DNA from: JBOHBN01 sp050698355
Lineage (GTDB): Bacteria; Actinomycetota; Actinomycetes; Streptosporangiales; WHST01
Reading direction: 5' to 3'
NCBI GenBank assembly: GCA_050698355.1
Contig: JBOHBN010000117.1
Location: 1-7,052 of the forward strand
Length of the DNA stretch: 7,052 nucleotides
Shown: piece by piece, positions 1-5,901 of the stretch
Position numbering within the stretch: the first letter of the stretch is position 1
Layout: every line of letters starts with the position of its first letter
Notes under the pieces: generated by a model
What the model was told of the DNA's origin: nothing
Seen by the model: the letters and a program-made list of their open reading frames with translations, nothing else
Database searches by the model: none
Position numbers and translations under genes: made by a program

Positions 1-6
1 TGGCAC
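1..6 (-). CDS. Probable start of clpX (first two codons only, runs off the left edge)
   Basis: Read leftwards, a GTG at 6..4 is followed by CCA at the window edge. It is preceded by AAAGGAG (22..16) at a 9-nt spacing, a good actinobacterial ribosome binding site. In actinobacteria the gene after clpP1-clpP2 on the same strand is usually clpX, the AAA+ unfoldase that feeds ClpP, and many actinobacterial ClpX proteins start with a GTG codon. The identity rests only on position and the ribosome binding site; two codons cannot identify a protein. The gap from the clpP2 stop is 156 bp, long enough for a promoter of its own. A TACGGT (72..67) in that gap is a possible -10, but no convincing -35 goes with it. 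Confidence 0.4.
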
Positions 7-162
7 GTGTTCGCTCTCCTTTGCGCCCGGGTTTGCGCGTATCGACAGCCACTGCCGCGTCCCCCGACCGTACCTCCTCTCCGGCGGTCATCGAGGCTGA
101 CGCGCGGGAAATCGCACGTTCCGCGACTCGTCAACCGGCGAGACGGTGCGGGTACGGCACGG

Positions 163-831
163 TCACTCCGTACTGGGCATCGTCCGCGTGCTGACGATCC
201 TGTCAATAAGACCGTACTCCAGCGACGCCTCCGCCGTAAGGATCAAGTCGCGCTCGATGTCGCGGTGGACCTGCTCCATGTCCTTGTTGCTGTGCCGGGT
301 GACCAGCTCCTCGAGCAGGGAGCGCATGCGCAGGATCTCCCGCGACTGGATCTCGATGTCCGCGGCCTGCCCCGCGCCCTGCTCGATGGCCGGCTGGTGC
401 AGCAGGACCCGGGAGTTGGAGAGGGCGATCCTCTTGCCCTTGGCCCCGGCCGCGAGCAGCACGGCCGCAGCGGACGCTGCCTGGCCCATGCAGGTCGTCG
501 CCACGTCCGGCCGCACGAACTGCATCGTGTCGTAGATGGCGGTCAGCGCCGTGAACGAGCCGCCGGGCGAGTTGATGTAGATCTGGATGTCCCGGTCGGG
601 GTCCATCGACTCCAGCGTGAGCAGCTGCGCCATCACGTCGTTGGCGGACGCGTCGTCGATCTGCACGCCGAGGAAGATGATCCGGTCCTCGAACAGCTTG
701 TTGTACGGGTTCATCTCCTTCACGCCGTACGATGTACGTTCGACGAACGTCGGGAGGACGTACCGGCTCTCGGCCGATGTGGTCAGGCGGTCGTCCGGCA
801 GGTGCAGCCCGCTGGCCTGCGGGTCGGTCAT
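163..831 (-). CDS. clpP2: ATP-dependent Clp protease proteolytic subunit ClpP2
   Basis: A 222-residue serine peptidase of the ClpP (S14) family, which forms the barrel that degrades substrates unfolded by ClpX or ClpC in the cytoplasm. The catalytic triad is complete: Ser120 in GQAASAA, His145 in LLHQP and Asp195 in DIERD. The oligomer-core motif YINSPGGS is at residues 85-92. The N-terminal stretch RYVLPTFVERTSYGVKEMNPYNKLF, split here as RYVLPTFVERTSYG (23-36) and VKEMNPYNKLF (37-47), is the ClpP2-type lead-in, unlike ClpP1. It starts at ATG 831 with AGGAGG (847..842) at about 10 nt. This ribosome binding site overlaps the TAG stop of the upstream clpP1 (846..844), so the two are probably translationally coupled in one operon. 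In actinobacteria ClpP1 and ClpP2 rings combine into a mixed tetradecamer that is the active form. The length is normal and nothing is missing. Confidence 0.96.
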   Translation of the reverse strand: MTDPQASGLHLPDDRLTTSAESRYVLPTFVERTSYGVKEMNPYNKLFEDRIIFLGVQIDDASANDVMAQLLTLESMDPDRDIQIYINSPGGSFTALTAIYDTMQFVRPDVATTCMGQAASAAAVLLAAGAKGKRIALSNSRVLLHQPAIEQGAGQAADIEIQSREILRMRSLLEELVTRHSNKDMEQVHRDIERDLILTAEASLEYGLIDRIVSTRTMPSTE

Positions 832-843
832 GTCTCGCTCCTC

Positions 844-1506
844 CTAGGACTGGCCGTCGTTCGGCGGGAGCTGCTCGGCGCTCCCATAGACGTGGTCGAC
901 GAAGCCGTACTCCTTGGCTTCCTGCGCGGTGAACCACCGGTCACGGTCGGAATCGCGCTCGATCTGCTCGTACGACTTGCCGGTGCGCTCAGCGTTGATC
1001 TGTGCCATCTGGCGCTTGATATGCAGCATCTGCTCGGCCTGGATCGCGATGTCCGACGCGGTGCCACCGAACCCGCCGTGCGGCTGGTGCATCAGGATGG
1101 ACGCGTGCGGCAGGGCGTAGCGCTTGCCCGCGGTGCCGGCGGTCAGCAGGAACTGCCCCATCGAGGCCGCCAGGCCGATCGCGTACGTCGCCACCGCATT
1201 CGGCACGAACTGCATCGTGTCATAGATCGCCATGCCGGAGTAGACGGAGCCGCCCGGGCTGTTGATGTAGAGCGAGATCTCCCGGTCGGGGTCCTCGGCA
1301 GCCAGCAGCAGCAGCTGGGCGCAGATCGCATTGGAGATCGCGTCGTCGACCTCCTGGCCGAGGAAGATGATCCGCTCGCGAAGCAGCCTCCGGTACACGT
1401 CGTCATCGAGCCCAACGGCCTGGCTCGGCGACGACGCGTGCGCCTGCGGGGCCGGTTTCACCAGGGTCGCGGGCTGGAACGTCGGCGCGGTCTGCTCGAG
1501 GAACAC
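844..1506 (-). CDS. clpP1: ATP-dependent Clp protease proteolytic subunit ClpP1
   Basis: A 220-residue ClpP-family serine peptidase and partner of the adjacent ClpP2. The triad is intact: Ser115 in GLAASMG, His140 in LMHQP and Asp189 in SDRDR. YINSPGGS is at 80-87, and DRWFTAQEAKEYGFVDH near the C-terminus is typical of ClpP1. It starts at GTG 1506, supported by AGGTGAG about 3-5 nt upstream in the minus-strand reading. The next candidate, a GTG at codon 16, has no ribosome binding site. With this start the protein has a 30-residue Ala/Pro/Gln-rich leader before the conserved VYRRLLRERIIFLG, longer than I recall for mycobacterial ClpP1. It could be a propeptide removed by self-cleavage. It lies 12 nt from clpP2. 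A candidate ClgR box and -10 (TAGGGT, 1554..1549) upstream suggest that the clpP1-clpP2 unit has its own stress-responsive promoter, in addition to any read-through from tig. Confidence 0.95.
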   Translation of the reverse strand: MFLEQTAPTFQPATLVKPAPQAHASSPSQAVGLDDDVYRRLLRERIIFLGQEVDDAISNAICAQLLLLAAEDPDREISLYINSPGGSVYSGMAIYDTMQFVPNAVATYAIGLAASMGQFLLTAGTAGKRYALPHASILMHQPHGGFGGTASDIAIQAEQMLHIKRQMAQINAERTGKSYEQIERDSDRDRWFTAQEAKEYGFVDHVYGSAEQLPPNDGQS

Positions 1507-1548
1507 GGGCTCACCTGTTCGCGTCGGGAATCTGGTCGAACGATTGCG

Positions 1549-1554
1549 ACCCTA
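1549..1554 (-). promoter_or_regulatory. Candidate -10 element of the clpP1-clpP2 promoter
   Basis: On the minus strand TAGGGT fits the actinobacterial TAnnnT -10 pattern and would start transcription near 1542, giving a leader of about 36 nt before the GTG at 1506. The -35 position has no good TTGaca match, which suits an activator-dependent promoter. The candidate ClgR box is centred about 59 bp upstream of the inferred start. Six-base matches are common, so this is supportive context only. Confidence 0.35.
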
Positions 1555-1592
1555 ACCCGCTCCGGCCGGCGACCAGCGCCCCACCGCGCCAT

Positions 1593-1608
1593 GTTCGCTG
1601 TGGGCGCA
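1593..1608 (-). promoter_or_regulatory. Candidate ClgR operator upstream of clpP1
   Basis: The plus strand reads GTTCGC-TGTGG-GCG. The minus strand reads CGC-CCACA-GCGAAC. ClgR, the Cro/C1-type activator of clp genes in Streptomyces and Corynebacterium, binds a partial palindrome with CGC and GCG half-sites five bases apart and A/T-rich flanks. As I recall it, the core is CGCYNANRGCG, and the minus-strand reading satisfies every position of that core plus the AAC flank. The left flank is degenerate. The position, 87-103 bp upstream of the clpP1 start and within the tig-clpP1 gap, is where ClgR sites of known clpP1 promoters lie. Confidence 0.55.
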
Positions 1609-1633
1609 GCCCCCTTGTGCATGAGCCGCCGCC

Positions 1634-1655
1634 GGCGGGCCGCAAGGTGCCCGCC
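1634..1655 (-). terminator. Candidate hairpin terminator downstream of tig
   Basis: GGCGGGC (1634-1640) and GCCCGCC (1649-1655) form a perfect 7-bp GC-only stem with an 8-nt loop, beginning 38 nt after the tig stop. There is no U-tract, but actinobacterial terminators often lack one. It lies upstream of the ClgR box, so it could separate tig transcription from clpP1. A second palindrome (1658-1671, GCCTCCATGGAGGC) sits between it and tig and could form a stacked hairpin. Confidence 0.4.
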
Positions 1656-1692
1656 ACGCCTCCATGGAGGCCACGTGGTGCCATTGCGGCCC

Positions 1693-3114
1693 TCACTGGC
1701 CGGAAGTCGACTGGTCCTCTGGCTGCTCTGCGCCCGGCTCGCTCTGGTCCTGCTCAGCGGCCTCGCCGGTCTCGGTCTCGTCGGTCTCGACCTCGTCGGA
1801 GTCGGCCTCGCCAAGACCGAGGTCGACCGCCGCACCGGACTCGTCGGTGACCTCGGCCTGCTCGACGACCCGGGTGAGCGCCTTGTTGCGGCGTACCTCG
1901 TTCCACAGCTGCCCGACCTGACCGCTTTCCATCAGGTGGTTGGCGAACTGCTGCGGGTCGACACCCATCTGCATGGCCGTCTGCACCAGGTGGCTGTTGA
2001 GCTCCTCGTCCTCGACACCGAGGTCATCGGCGTCGGCGATCTCGTCGAGCAGCCACCCCGCCTTGAGCGACTTGAGGGAGCTGTCGCGGATCTCGGCGAC
2101 GAAGTCCTCCTCGGTCTGCCCCTGGGCGGAGAGGTACATCTCCAGGCTGAGGCCGGAGCCCTGCAGCCGCTGGTCGAGGTCGGCGCGCCGGTTGTCGACC
2201 TCCTCGTCGAGCACCCCGTCGGGCACCGGGAAGTCGGTCTTGTCCAGCAGCGCGTCGAGCGCGCGCTGCCGCGCCTGTGTGGCCTGCTGCGTGGTGCGGT
2301 CGCCTCCCAGCCGATTACGGGTGTCGTCGCGCAGCTCCTGAATGGTGTCGTACTCGCTCGCGGTCTGCGCGAACTCGTCGTCCATCTCCGGCAGCTGCTT
2401 CTCCTTGACCGAGCCGACGGTGACGGTGACGTTCGCCTGCTGGCCCTCCCGCTCGCCGAGCAGCGAGCTCTCGAAGGACTTCGACTCCCCCTCGCTCATG
2501 CCGGAGAGCGCGGAGTCCAGGCCCTCGACGAGGTTGCTGCTGCCCACCTCGTAACTCATGCCGTTGACGCCCGCGTCCTCGAGCTCGACACCGCCCGACT
2601 CCGCGGTGAGGTCGATGGACGCGTAGTCGCCCTCCTGGACGGGCCGGTCGACGCCGCGGAGCACCGCGAACCGCTCGCGCAACGTGCTGAGCTGCTGGTC
2701 GACCTCTTCCTCGGTGACCTCGGCGGTGTCCACCGTCACCGGCAGGCCGGCGTAGTCGGGCACTTCGATGTCCGGCCGGGTGTCGACCTCGGCGGTGAAG
2801 GTCAGCGGCGCGTCGTCGGCGAACTCCTTGACGTCGAGCTCGGGCTGGCCGAGTGCCTTGACGTTCTCCTCGCGCAGGGCCTCGCCGTACGCCTTGGGGA
2901 TGGCGTCCTGGATGGCCTCCTCCAGCACGACACCGCGCCCGAGCCGCCGGTCGATGACCGGCGGCGGCACCTTGCCGCGCCTGAACCCGGGAATCTGGAT
3001 CTGCTGGGCGACCTTGCGATACGCCGCGTCGACGCTCGGCTTGAGCTCGTCGAACGGCACCTCAACGGTGAGCCGTACCCGCGTCGGGTTCAGCCTCTCG
3101 ACGTCGGTCTTCAC
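1693..3114 (-). CDS. tig: Trigger factor, ribosome-associated chaperone and prolyl isomerase
   Basis: A 473-residue trigger factor, which docks at the ribosomal exit tunnel and shields and folds nascent proteins. The ribosome-binding N-terminal domain spans about 1-115 and carries the signature GFRRGK at 43-48, the loop that contacts the ribosome near protein L23, followed by PPPVIDRRLGRGVVLEEA. The FKBP-like prolyl isomerase domain is about 160-240. The helical C-terminal arm domain is about 250-425. The last 45 residues are a disordered acidic tail rich in Glu, Asp, Ser and Gln, common in actinobacterial trigger factors. It starts at GTG 3114 with AAGGAG (3130..3125) at 10-nt spacing, and the N-terminus matches the family start MKxxVExLNPTRVRL. 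It lies upstream of clpP1-clpP2 on the same strand, the widely conserved tig-clpP-clpX order. Length is normal. Confidence 0.97.
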   Translation of the reverse strand: MKTDVERLNPTRVRLTVEVPFDELKPSVDAAYRKVAQQIQIPGFRRGKVPPPVIDRRLGRGVVLEEAIQDAIPKAYGEALREENVKALGQPELDVKEFADDAPLTFTAEVDTRPDIEVPDYAGLPVTVDTAEVTEEEVDQQLSTLRERFAVLRGVDRPVQEGDYASIDLTAESGGVELEDAGVNGMSYEVGSSNLVEGLDSALSGMSEGESKSFESSLLGEREGQQANVTVTVGSVKEKQLPEMDDEFAQTASEYDTIQELRDDTRNRLGGDRTTQQATQARQRALDALLDKTDFPVPDGVLDEEVDNRRADLDQRLQGSGLSLEMYLSAQGQTEEDFVAEIRDSSLKSLKAGWLLDEIADADDLGVEDEELNSHLVQTAMQMGVDPQQFANHLMESGQVGQLWNEVRRNKALTRVVEQAEVTDESGAAVDLGLGEADSDEVETDETETGEAAEQDQSEPGAEQPEDQSTSGQ

Positions 3115-3171
3115 GGCGACAGCGCTCCTTGGTTACACGTGGAATGGGGTCTGGCGGCGATGGCAGCGTAA

Positions 3172-3188
3172 CGGTCAGTCTAAGACCG
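3172..3188 (-). promoter_or_regulatory. Possible tig promoter -10 inside a small inverted repeat
   Basis: CGGTC (3172-3176) and GACCG (3184-3188) are inverted around seven bases that contain, on the minus strand, TAGACT (3182..3177), a TAnnnT-type -10. Transcription would start near 3170, giving a leader of about 55 nt for tig. An inverted repeat around a -10 could be an operator. The same hairpin could instead be a weak terminator for the padR gene that ends at 3225. A second -10-like hexamer, TACGCT (3170..3165), is nearby. No good -35 is visible for either. Confidence 0.3.
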
Positions 3189-3224
3189 CGGTCGCGTGCC
3201 TACGGCGACGGGACCGGGTGGGCG

Positions 3225-3776
3225 TCAGGAGGTGCGCAGCCGGTGCAGCAGCCAGTCGCACCAGTCGAGAGCCATCCGCTCGTACACGATGCCGCGGCGG
3301 AGCACGGCGTGGGAGGCGAAAGCCTCGTCGGCGGGGTCGTCGAGCCGGGCGCCGAAGCTCGCGCGCTGCTTGGTTTCGGCGTCCTCGTACACCGCGAGCT
3401 GCCGCGTGTGCACGTCTCGCTGCCCAGCGATCAGCGCGGTAGCCGCCTCCCGGTCGATCGCCCACAGAGACCAGACCTTGAGCATGAACCTGTCGCGGGG
3501 CTGCTCGAGCTGCATCGGCTCGGCCAGCCACTCCCGCAGGCAGGAGTAGCCCTCGGGAGTGATCTCGTACCGCTTGGTGTCACGCGGCCCGGGCCCGTCG
3601 ATCACCTCGTAGCGGGCGAGCCCGGCGCCGGTGAGCCGCGCCAGCTCGGGGTAGATCTGGCTGTGCTTGGCCGTCCAGAAGAAGCCGATGGGCTCGGTCA
3701 TCGACCTGGCGAGGCCGTACCCGGTCATCGACCGGCGCGCGAGCAGGCCGAGCAGGGCGTACCCGAGCGTCGTCAT
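3225..3776 (-). CDS. PadR-family transcriptional regulator
   Basis: A 183-residue cytoplasmic DNA-binding repressor of the PadR family. Residues 1-84 form the PadR winged helix: TTLGYALLGLLARRSMTGYGL, split as TTLGYALLGLL (2-12) and ARRSMTGYGL (13-22), then the recognition-helix region HSQIYPELARL (38-48), and the wing with the usual RxTKRYEITPEG (65-76). Residues about 90-180 are the helical Vir_act_alpha_C-type dimerisation domain, with aromatic residues near the end (DWCDWLLHRL). It starts at ATG 3776 with GGAGGGGAG about 7 nt upstream; a longer in-frame reading runs back into the tRNA-Pro gene and is not credible. The gene begins 35 nt after the tRNA-Pro(UGG) on the same strand, so it may be carried on the tRNA transcript. 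PadR proteins usually repress their own gene or a neighbouring exporter or enzyme gene, but no such gene is beside it, so the target is unknown. Confidence 0.88.
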   Translation of the reverse strand: MTTLGYALLGLLARRSMTGYGLARSMTEPIGFFWTAKHSQIYPELARLTGAGLARYEVIDGPGPRDTKRYEITPEGYSCLREWLAEPMQLEQPRDRFMLKVWSLWAIDREAATALIAGQRDVHTRQLAVYEDAETKQRASFGARLDDPADEAFASHAVLRRGIVYERMALDWCDWLLHRLRTS

Positions 3777-3811
3777 CACGCCGCTCCCCTCCCGGCCGCC
3801 CGGTGCGTGCG

Positions 3812-3886
3812 TCGGGGCGCCCGGATTCGAACCGGGGGCCTCTGGCACCCAAAGCCAGCGCGCTAACCAAGCTGCGCCACGCCCCG
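3812..3886 (-). tRNA. tRNA-Pro (anticodon UGG)
   Basis: A complete 75-nt cloverleaf on the minus strand. The acceptor stem CGGGGCG pairs with CGCCCCG. The D stem is GCGC/GCGC, the anticodon stem CTGGC/GCCAG with loop TTTGGGT gives anticodon TGG, and the T stem CCCGG/CCGGG has loop TTCGAAT. The C1-G72 pair and A73 discriminator are proline identity elements in bacteria. No CCA is encoded, so the end must be added after transcription. A TAGCGT (3923..3918) about 31 nt upstream is a possible -10. Confidence 0.97.
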
Positions 3887-3917
3887 CCGGCCCGTACCAG
3901 CGCCGGACCGTGCCGAT

Positions 3918-3923
3918 ACGCTA
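3918..3923 (-). promoter_or_regulatory. Candidate -10 of the tRNA-Pro promoter
   Basis: TAGCGT on the minus strand fits TAnnnT and lies 31 nt upstream of the mature tRNA-Pro 5' end (3886), leaving a leader of about 25 nt. No convincing -35 is seen. It is the best hexamer in the 71-bp gap between the ydeI-like gene and the tRNA. Confidence 0.35.
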
Positions 3924-3933
3924 CCGCTCCGCG

Positions 3934-3947
3934 GCGCCGGTCGGCGC
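3934..3947 (-). terminator. Candidate hairpin terminator after the ydeI-like gene
   Basis: GCGCC (3934-3938) and GGCGC (3943-3947) form a 5-bp GC stem with a 4-nt loop, starting 10 nt after the stop of the YdeI-type gene. There is no U-tract. The placement suits a terminator, but short GC palindromes are common at this base composition. Confidence 0.3.
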
Positions 3948-3957
3948 GTCCGCCCGC

Positions 3958-4530
3958 CTAATGGAACCTCTCGCCGCGAGCCAGCATGTCGACGAACTTC
4001 TCGATCCGGCGTCTGCGGGTCTCCGGGCGCTTCGCGTCCTGGACCCGGTAGTAGATCGCGTACTTGTTATGGCTGTTCAGCGTCGCGTAGAAATCCTTGG
4101 CCGCCTGGTTCCGGTCGAGCGCCGCGAGGAAGTCCGGGTGCATCCGCGCGTCCCGCTGCCCGTCGTACGCGCGGCCCCACCGGCCGTCGACCTCGGCCCG
4201 CTCCACCTCGGCCCGGCCGGAGGGCTGCATCAGGCCGTCGGCGTGCAGCCGCTCGGCGATCCGCCGGTTGCGCGTCGACCACGGGCTGCGGGCACGCCGC
4301 TTGGTGTAGCCCTGCAGGTAGAAGTCGTCGTCGAGCCGCCGGACCTGGCCGTCGATCCAGCCGAAGGCGATCGCCACCTCGAGCGCCTCGTCGTGTGTGA
4401 CGGTCGTGACGCTCGAGCCCTTCTTCGCGCACTTCAGCCAGATACCGGCTGACCTGTCGTGGTGATCGAGTAGCCAGGCCCGGAACTCCTCCGGGCCCGG
4501 AAACGACTCGACCGTCCGCTGGTCTGCCAT
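3958..4530 (-). CDS. YdeI/OmpD-associated family protein
   Basis: A 190-residue cytoplasmic protein of the YdeI/OmpD-associated family. Its hallmark is the block AFGWIDGQVRRLDDDFYLQG (55-74) followed by TKRRARSPWSTRNRRIAERL (76-95), which is nearly diagnostic. The C-terminal 60 residues correspond to the OmdA (bacteriocin-protection YdeI) region, with HPDFLAALDRNQAAKDFYATL, split as HPDFLAALDR (131-140) and NQAAKDFYATL (141-151), and a basic RRRRIEKFVDML helix. There is no signal peptide or membrane segment. The biochemical role of the family is not settled; proposed links to antimicrobial peptide resistance come from enterobacterial and Bacillus members and may not apply here. I chose ATG 4530 over the GTG directly before it because GGAGGAGG then sits at better spacing. 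It follows the DUF3224 gene by 16 nt and is probably in the same operon. Confidence 0.88.
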   Translation of the reverse strand: MADQRTVESFPGPEEFRAWLLDHHDRSAGIWLKCAKKGSSVTTVTHDEALEVAIAFGWIDGQVRRLDDDFYLQGYTKRRARSPWSTRNRRIAERLHADGLMQPSGRAEVERAEVDGRWGRAYDGQRDARMHPDFLAALDRNQAAKDFYATLNSHNKYAIYYRVQDAKRPETRRRRIEKFVDMLARGERFH

Positions 4531-4546
4531 CACCCTCCTCCGGCGT

Positions 4547-4987
4547 TCAGTCGAGATCGTAGGAGAGTACGAGCTCGTACCCGTCCTCGCTGTGCCCGGC
4601 GATGCGCAGGTCGCCCTCGCCCCGCAGCCCCGCGAGCCCGCCGGTGCCCAAGCCGGGAACCACCTCGAGGTGCGCGGTTACCGACCCGGCGTCCTGGCTG
4701 CCGACGTGCCGCAGCACGCAGCTCCCGTCGTGGCCGCCGATCGAGCCTTCGAACCGCTCCAGGGCGAGCACGGGAGCGGCGTCCGCCTTGTATGCGATGA
4801 GGTAGGTGAGCGTGCTCGTACCCTCCATCTCGCCGCGGTAGGCGTAGCTCACCCGCGCAACGCTGAGGCCGCGCTTGGGGTAGTAGGCCGTGCCGGCCGT
4901 GGTGCCCTCGCCATCGATGTCGGCGTAGACGTCCTCGGTCCACGAGGCGACGGTGAACCTGGACTTCGCCTGCTGTGTGTAGGTCAT
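4547..4987 (-). CDS. DUF3224 domain-containing protein
   Basis: A 146-residue protein that fits the DUF3224 family along its full length: an opening FTVASWTEDVYADIDG (11-26), a middle GEMEGTSTLTYLIAYKADA (52-70), ALERFEGSIGGHDGSCVLRH (75-94), and the ending VVPGLGTGGLAGLRGEG (109-125). The fold is thought to be a small beta-barrel of the allene oxide cyclase-like type, a fold-level inference; the biological role is unknown. No signal peptide is visible. There is no ribosome binding site before ATG 4987. A TACCGT (4999..4994) ends 6 nt upstream, which predicts a leaderless transcript starting at or next to the ATG. It is first in a two-gene unit with the ydeI-like gene and diverges from an AraC-type regulator, a likely controller. 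Confidence 0.87.
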   Translation of the reverse strand: MTYTQQAKSRFTVASWTEDVYADIDGEGTTAGTAYYPKRGLSVARVSYAYRGEMEGTSTLTYLIAYKADAAPVLALERFEGSIGGHDGSCVLRHVGSQDAGSVTAHLEVVPGLGTGGLAGLRGEGDLRIAGHSEDGYELVLSYDLD

Positions 4988-4993
4988 GGTTGA

Positions 4994-4999
4994 ACGGTA
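4994..4999 (-). promoter_or_regulatory. Leaderless -10 element of the DUF3224-ydeI unit
   Basis: TACCGT on the minus strand, then exactly 6 nt, then ATG at 4987. In actinobacteria a TAnnnT hexamer about 6-7 nt before a start codon, with no ribosome binding site, is the usual form of a leaderless promoter. The -35 region is weak. Confidence 0.5.
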
Positions 5000-5051
5000 T
5001 GGACGGCAGGCGCCGCGGGTCTTGAAGAAAGGCGACAGACCACCTGCGGAC

Positions 5052-5057
5052 TACAGT
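5052..5057 (+). promoter_or_regulatory. Leaderless -10 element of the AraC-type regulator gene
   Basis: TACAGT, then exactly 6 nt, then GTG at 5064; no ribosome binding site is present. This has the same geometry as the divergent DUF3224 promoter, and the two -10 elements are about 53 bp apart. The -35 is weak (TTGAAG at 5022-5027 is too far away at 24 bp). Confidence 0.5.
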
Positions 5058-5063
5058 GGTCGG

Positions 5064-5870
5064 GTGTCGATGCGCGTGCCGCCCGGCAAGCCCAACGCCA
5101 TTCTGCGGCCAAAGGCAGCCGATCAGGCGATCCGCGTCGCCCGGCACCCACCGCGTCCAAGCCTCGAGCCGTACGTCGAGTACTTCTGGCTGGTGCGGTG
5201 GAACGTACCCGCGCCGTACCGGCAGCAGGTTGTCCCCCAACCACGCATCCATGCCGCTGCGGAACACCGGCGCCTGCTGGTGCACGGCATCAGCCGCGAG
5301 CCCTTCCACAGGACGCTGGATGGCATCGGGCACACGCTGGGCGCGGCGTTTCGGCCCGGCGGCCTCCGGCCGTTCCTGAACGCGAGCGTCGGCAGCATCG
5401 CCGGTACCGTGCAGCCGGCCGCGGACCTCCTCGACGCCGACGACCGGCCCGTCGCGGCGCGCATTCTCGACGGTGACGACGACGCGGACATGGTGCGAGC
5501 GTTCGAGGACTACCTCGATGGGCTGTGTCCCGAGCCCGACCCACGGGTGGACGACGTCGCCTCCTGGGTCGCCGCGGCCGAGTCCGACACCTCGTTGATG
5601 CGCGCCAGCGCCCTCGCCGACCTGGTCGGCGTCAGCCTCCGTACCCTGCAACGCCTCTTCACCGAGTACGTCGGCATCGGCCCGAAGTGGGTCATCCAGC
5701 GGTACCGGATTCTCGACGCGGTAGCGGCAGCTCACGAGGGAGCGGAGTTGGACCTCGCGGGCTTGGCGGGGCGGCTGGGGTTCAGCGACCAGGCGCATTT
5801 CACCCGGGTCTTCACCGACGTTGTCGGCACCCCGCCGGCTGCATACGCCCGCGATGCCCGAACGCGGTGA
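5064..5870 (+). CDS. AraC-family transcriptional regulator with DUF6597-like N-terminal domain
   Basis: A 268-residue DNA-binding regulator. Residues about 15-115 resemble the DUF6597 domain that precedes the helix-turn-helix in many actinobacterial AraC proteins: PSLEPYVEYFWLVRWNVP (32-49), VVPQP (56-60) and the landmark AAFRPGGLRPFL (94-105). The ligand is unknown. Residues about 165-264 are the AraC two-helix-turn-helix domain: ALADLVGVSLRTLQRLFTEY (183-202) and LAGLAGRLGFSDQAHFTRVF (231-250) before the conserved closing GTPPAAYARD. I prefer GTG 5064 because a -10 lies 6 nt before it (leaderless). ATG 5070 two codons later is the alternative. A more upstream ATG at 4986 lies on top of the divergent gene's start codon and is unlikely. 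It is divergent from the DUF3224-ydeI pair, so it probably controls that pair. Confidence 0.9.
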   Translation: MSMRVPPGKPNAILRPKAADQAIRVARHPPRPSLEPYVEYFWLVRWNVPAPYRQQVVPQPRIHAAAEHRRLLVHGISREPFHRTLDGIGHTLGAAFRPGGLRPFLNASVGSIAGTVQPAADLLDADDRPVAARILDGDDDADMVRAFEDYLDGLCPEPDPRVDDVASWVAAAESDTSLMRASALADLVGVSLRTLQRLFTEYVGIGPKWVIQRYRILDAVAAAHEGAELDLAGLAGRLGFSDQAHFTRVFTDVVGTPPAAYARDARTR

Positions 5871-5876
5871 AACCGG

Positions 5877-5882
5877 TAGACT
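5877..5882 (+). promoter_or_regulatory. Candidate -10 of the tRNA-Gly promoter
   Basis: TAGACT fits TAnnnT and lies 19 nt before the mature tRNA 5' end, just after the AraC-type gene stop. A start near 5889 would leave a 13-nt leader, typical for a tRNA. No good -35 is visible within the end of the upstream gene. Confidence 0.4.
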
Positions 5883-5901
5883 GGCGCGCGCACGGCAGCA
5901 C

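Noticed and set aside
112..134. TTGACG (134..129, minus strand) as a -35 for clpX
   Set aside because: No acceptable -10 lies 16-18 bp downstream (candidates there read ATTTCC, TTTCCC or TTCCCG).
7..3171. A 1054-codon open frame on the plus strand opposite clpP2, clpP1 and tig
   Set aside because: It is antisense to three certain genes and crosses their intergenic gaps. Its translation is a low-complexity Leu/Arg/Val/Asp/Gly-rich string with no recognisable domain. GC-rich genes with G/C third positions routinely leave an antisense frame free of stops.
3667..4452. A 261-codon plus-strand frame across tRNA-Pro and the ydeI-like gene
   Set aside because: It runs antisense through a tRNA gene and a recognised protein gene and has no family-like features.
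4530..5798. A 422-codon minus-strand open frame opposite the AraC-type gene and over the DUF3224 gene
   Set aside because: The DUF3224 protein (different frame) and the AraC-type protein (opposite strand) both match known families over their length, while this frame does not.
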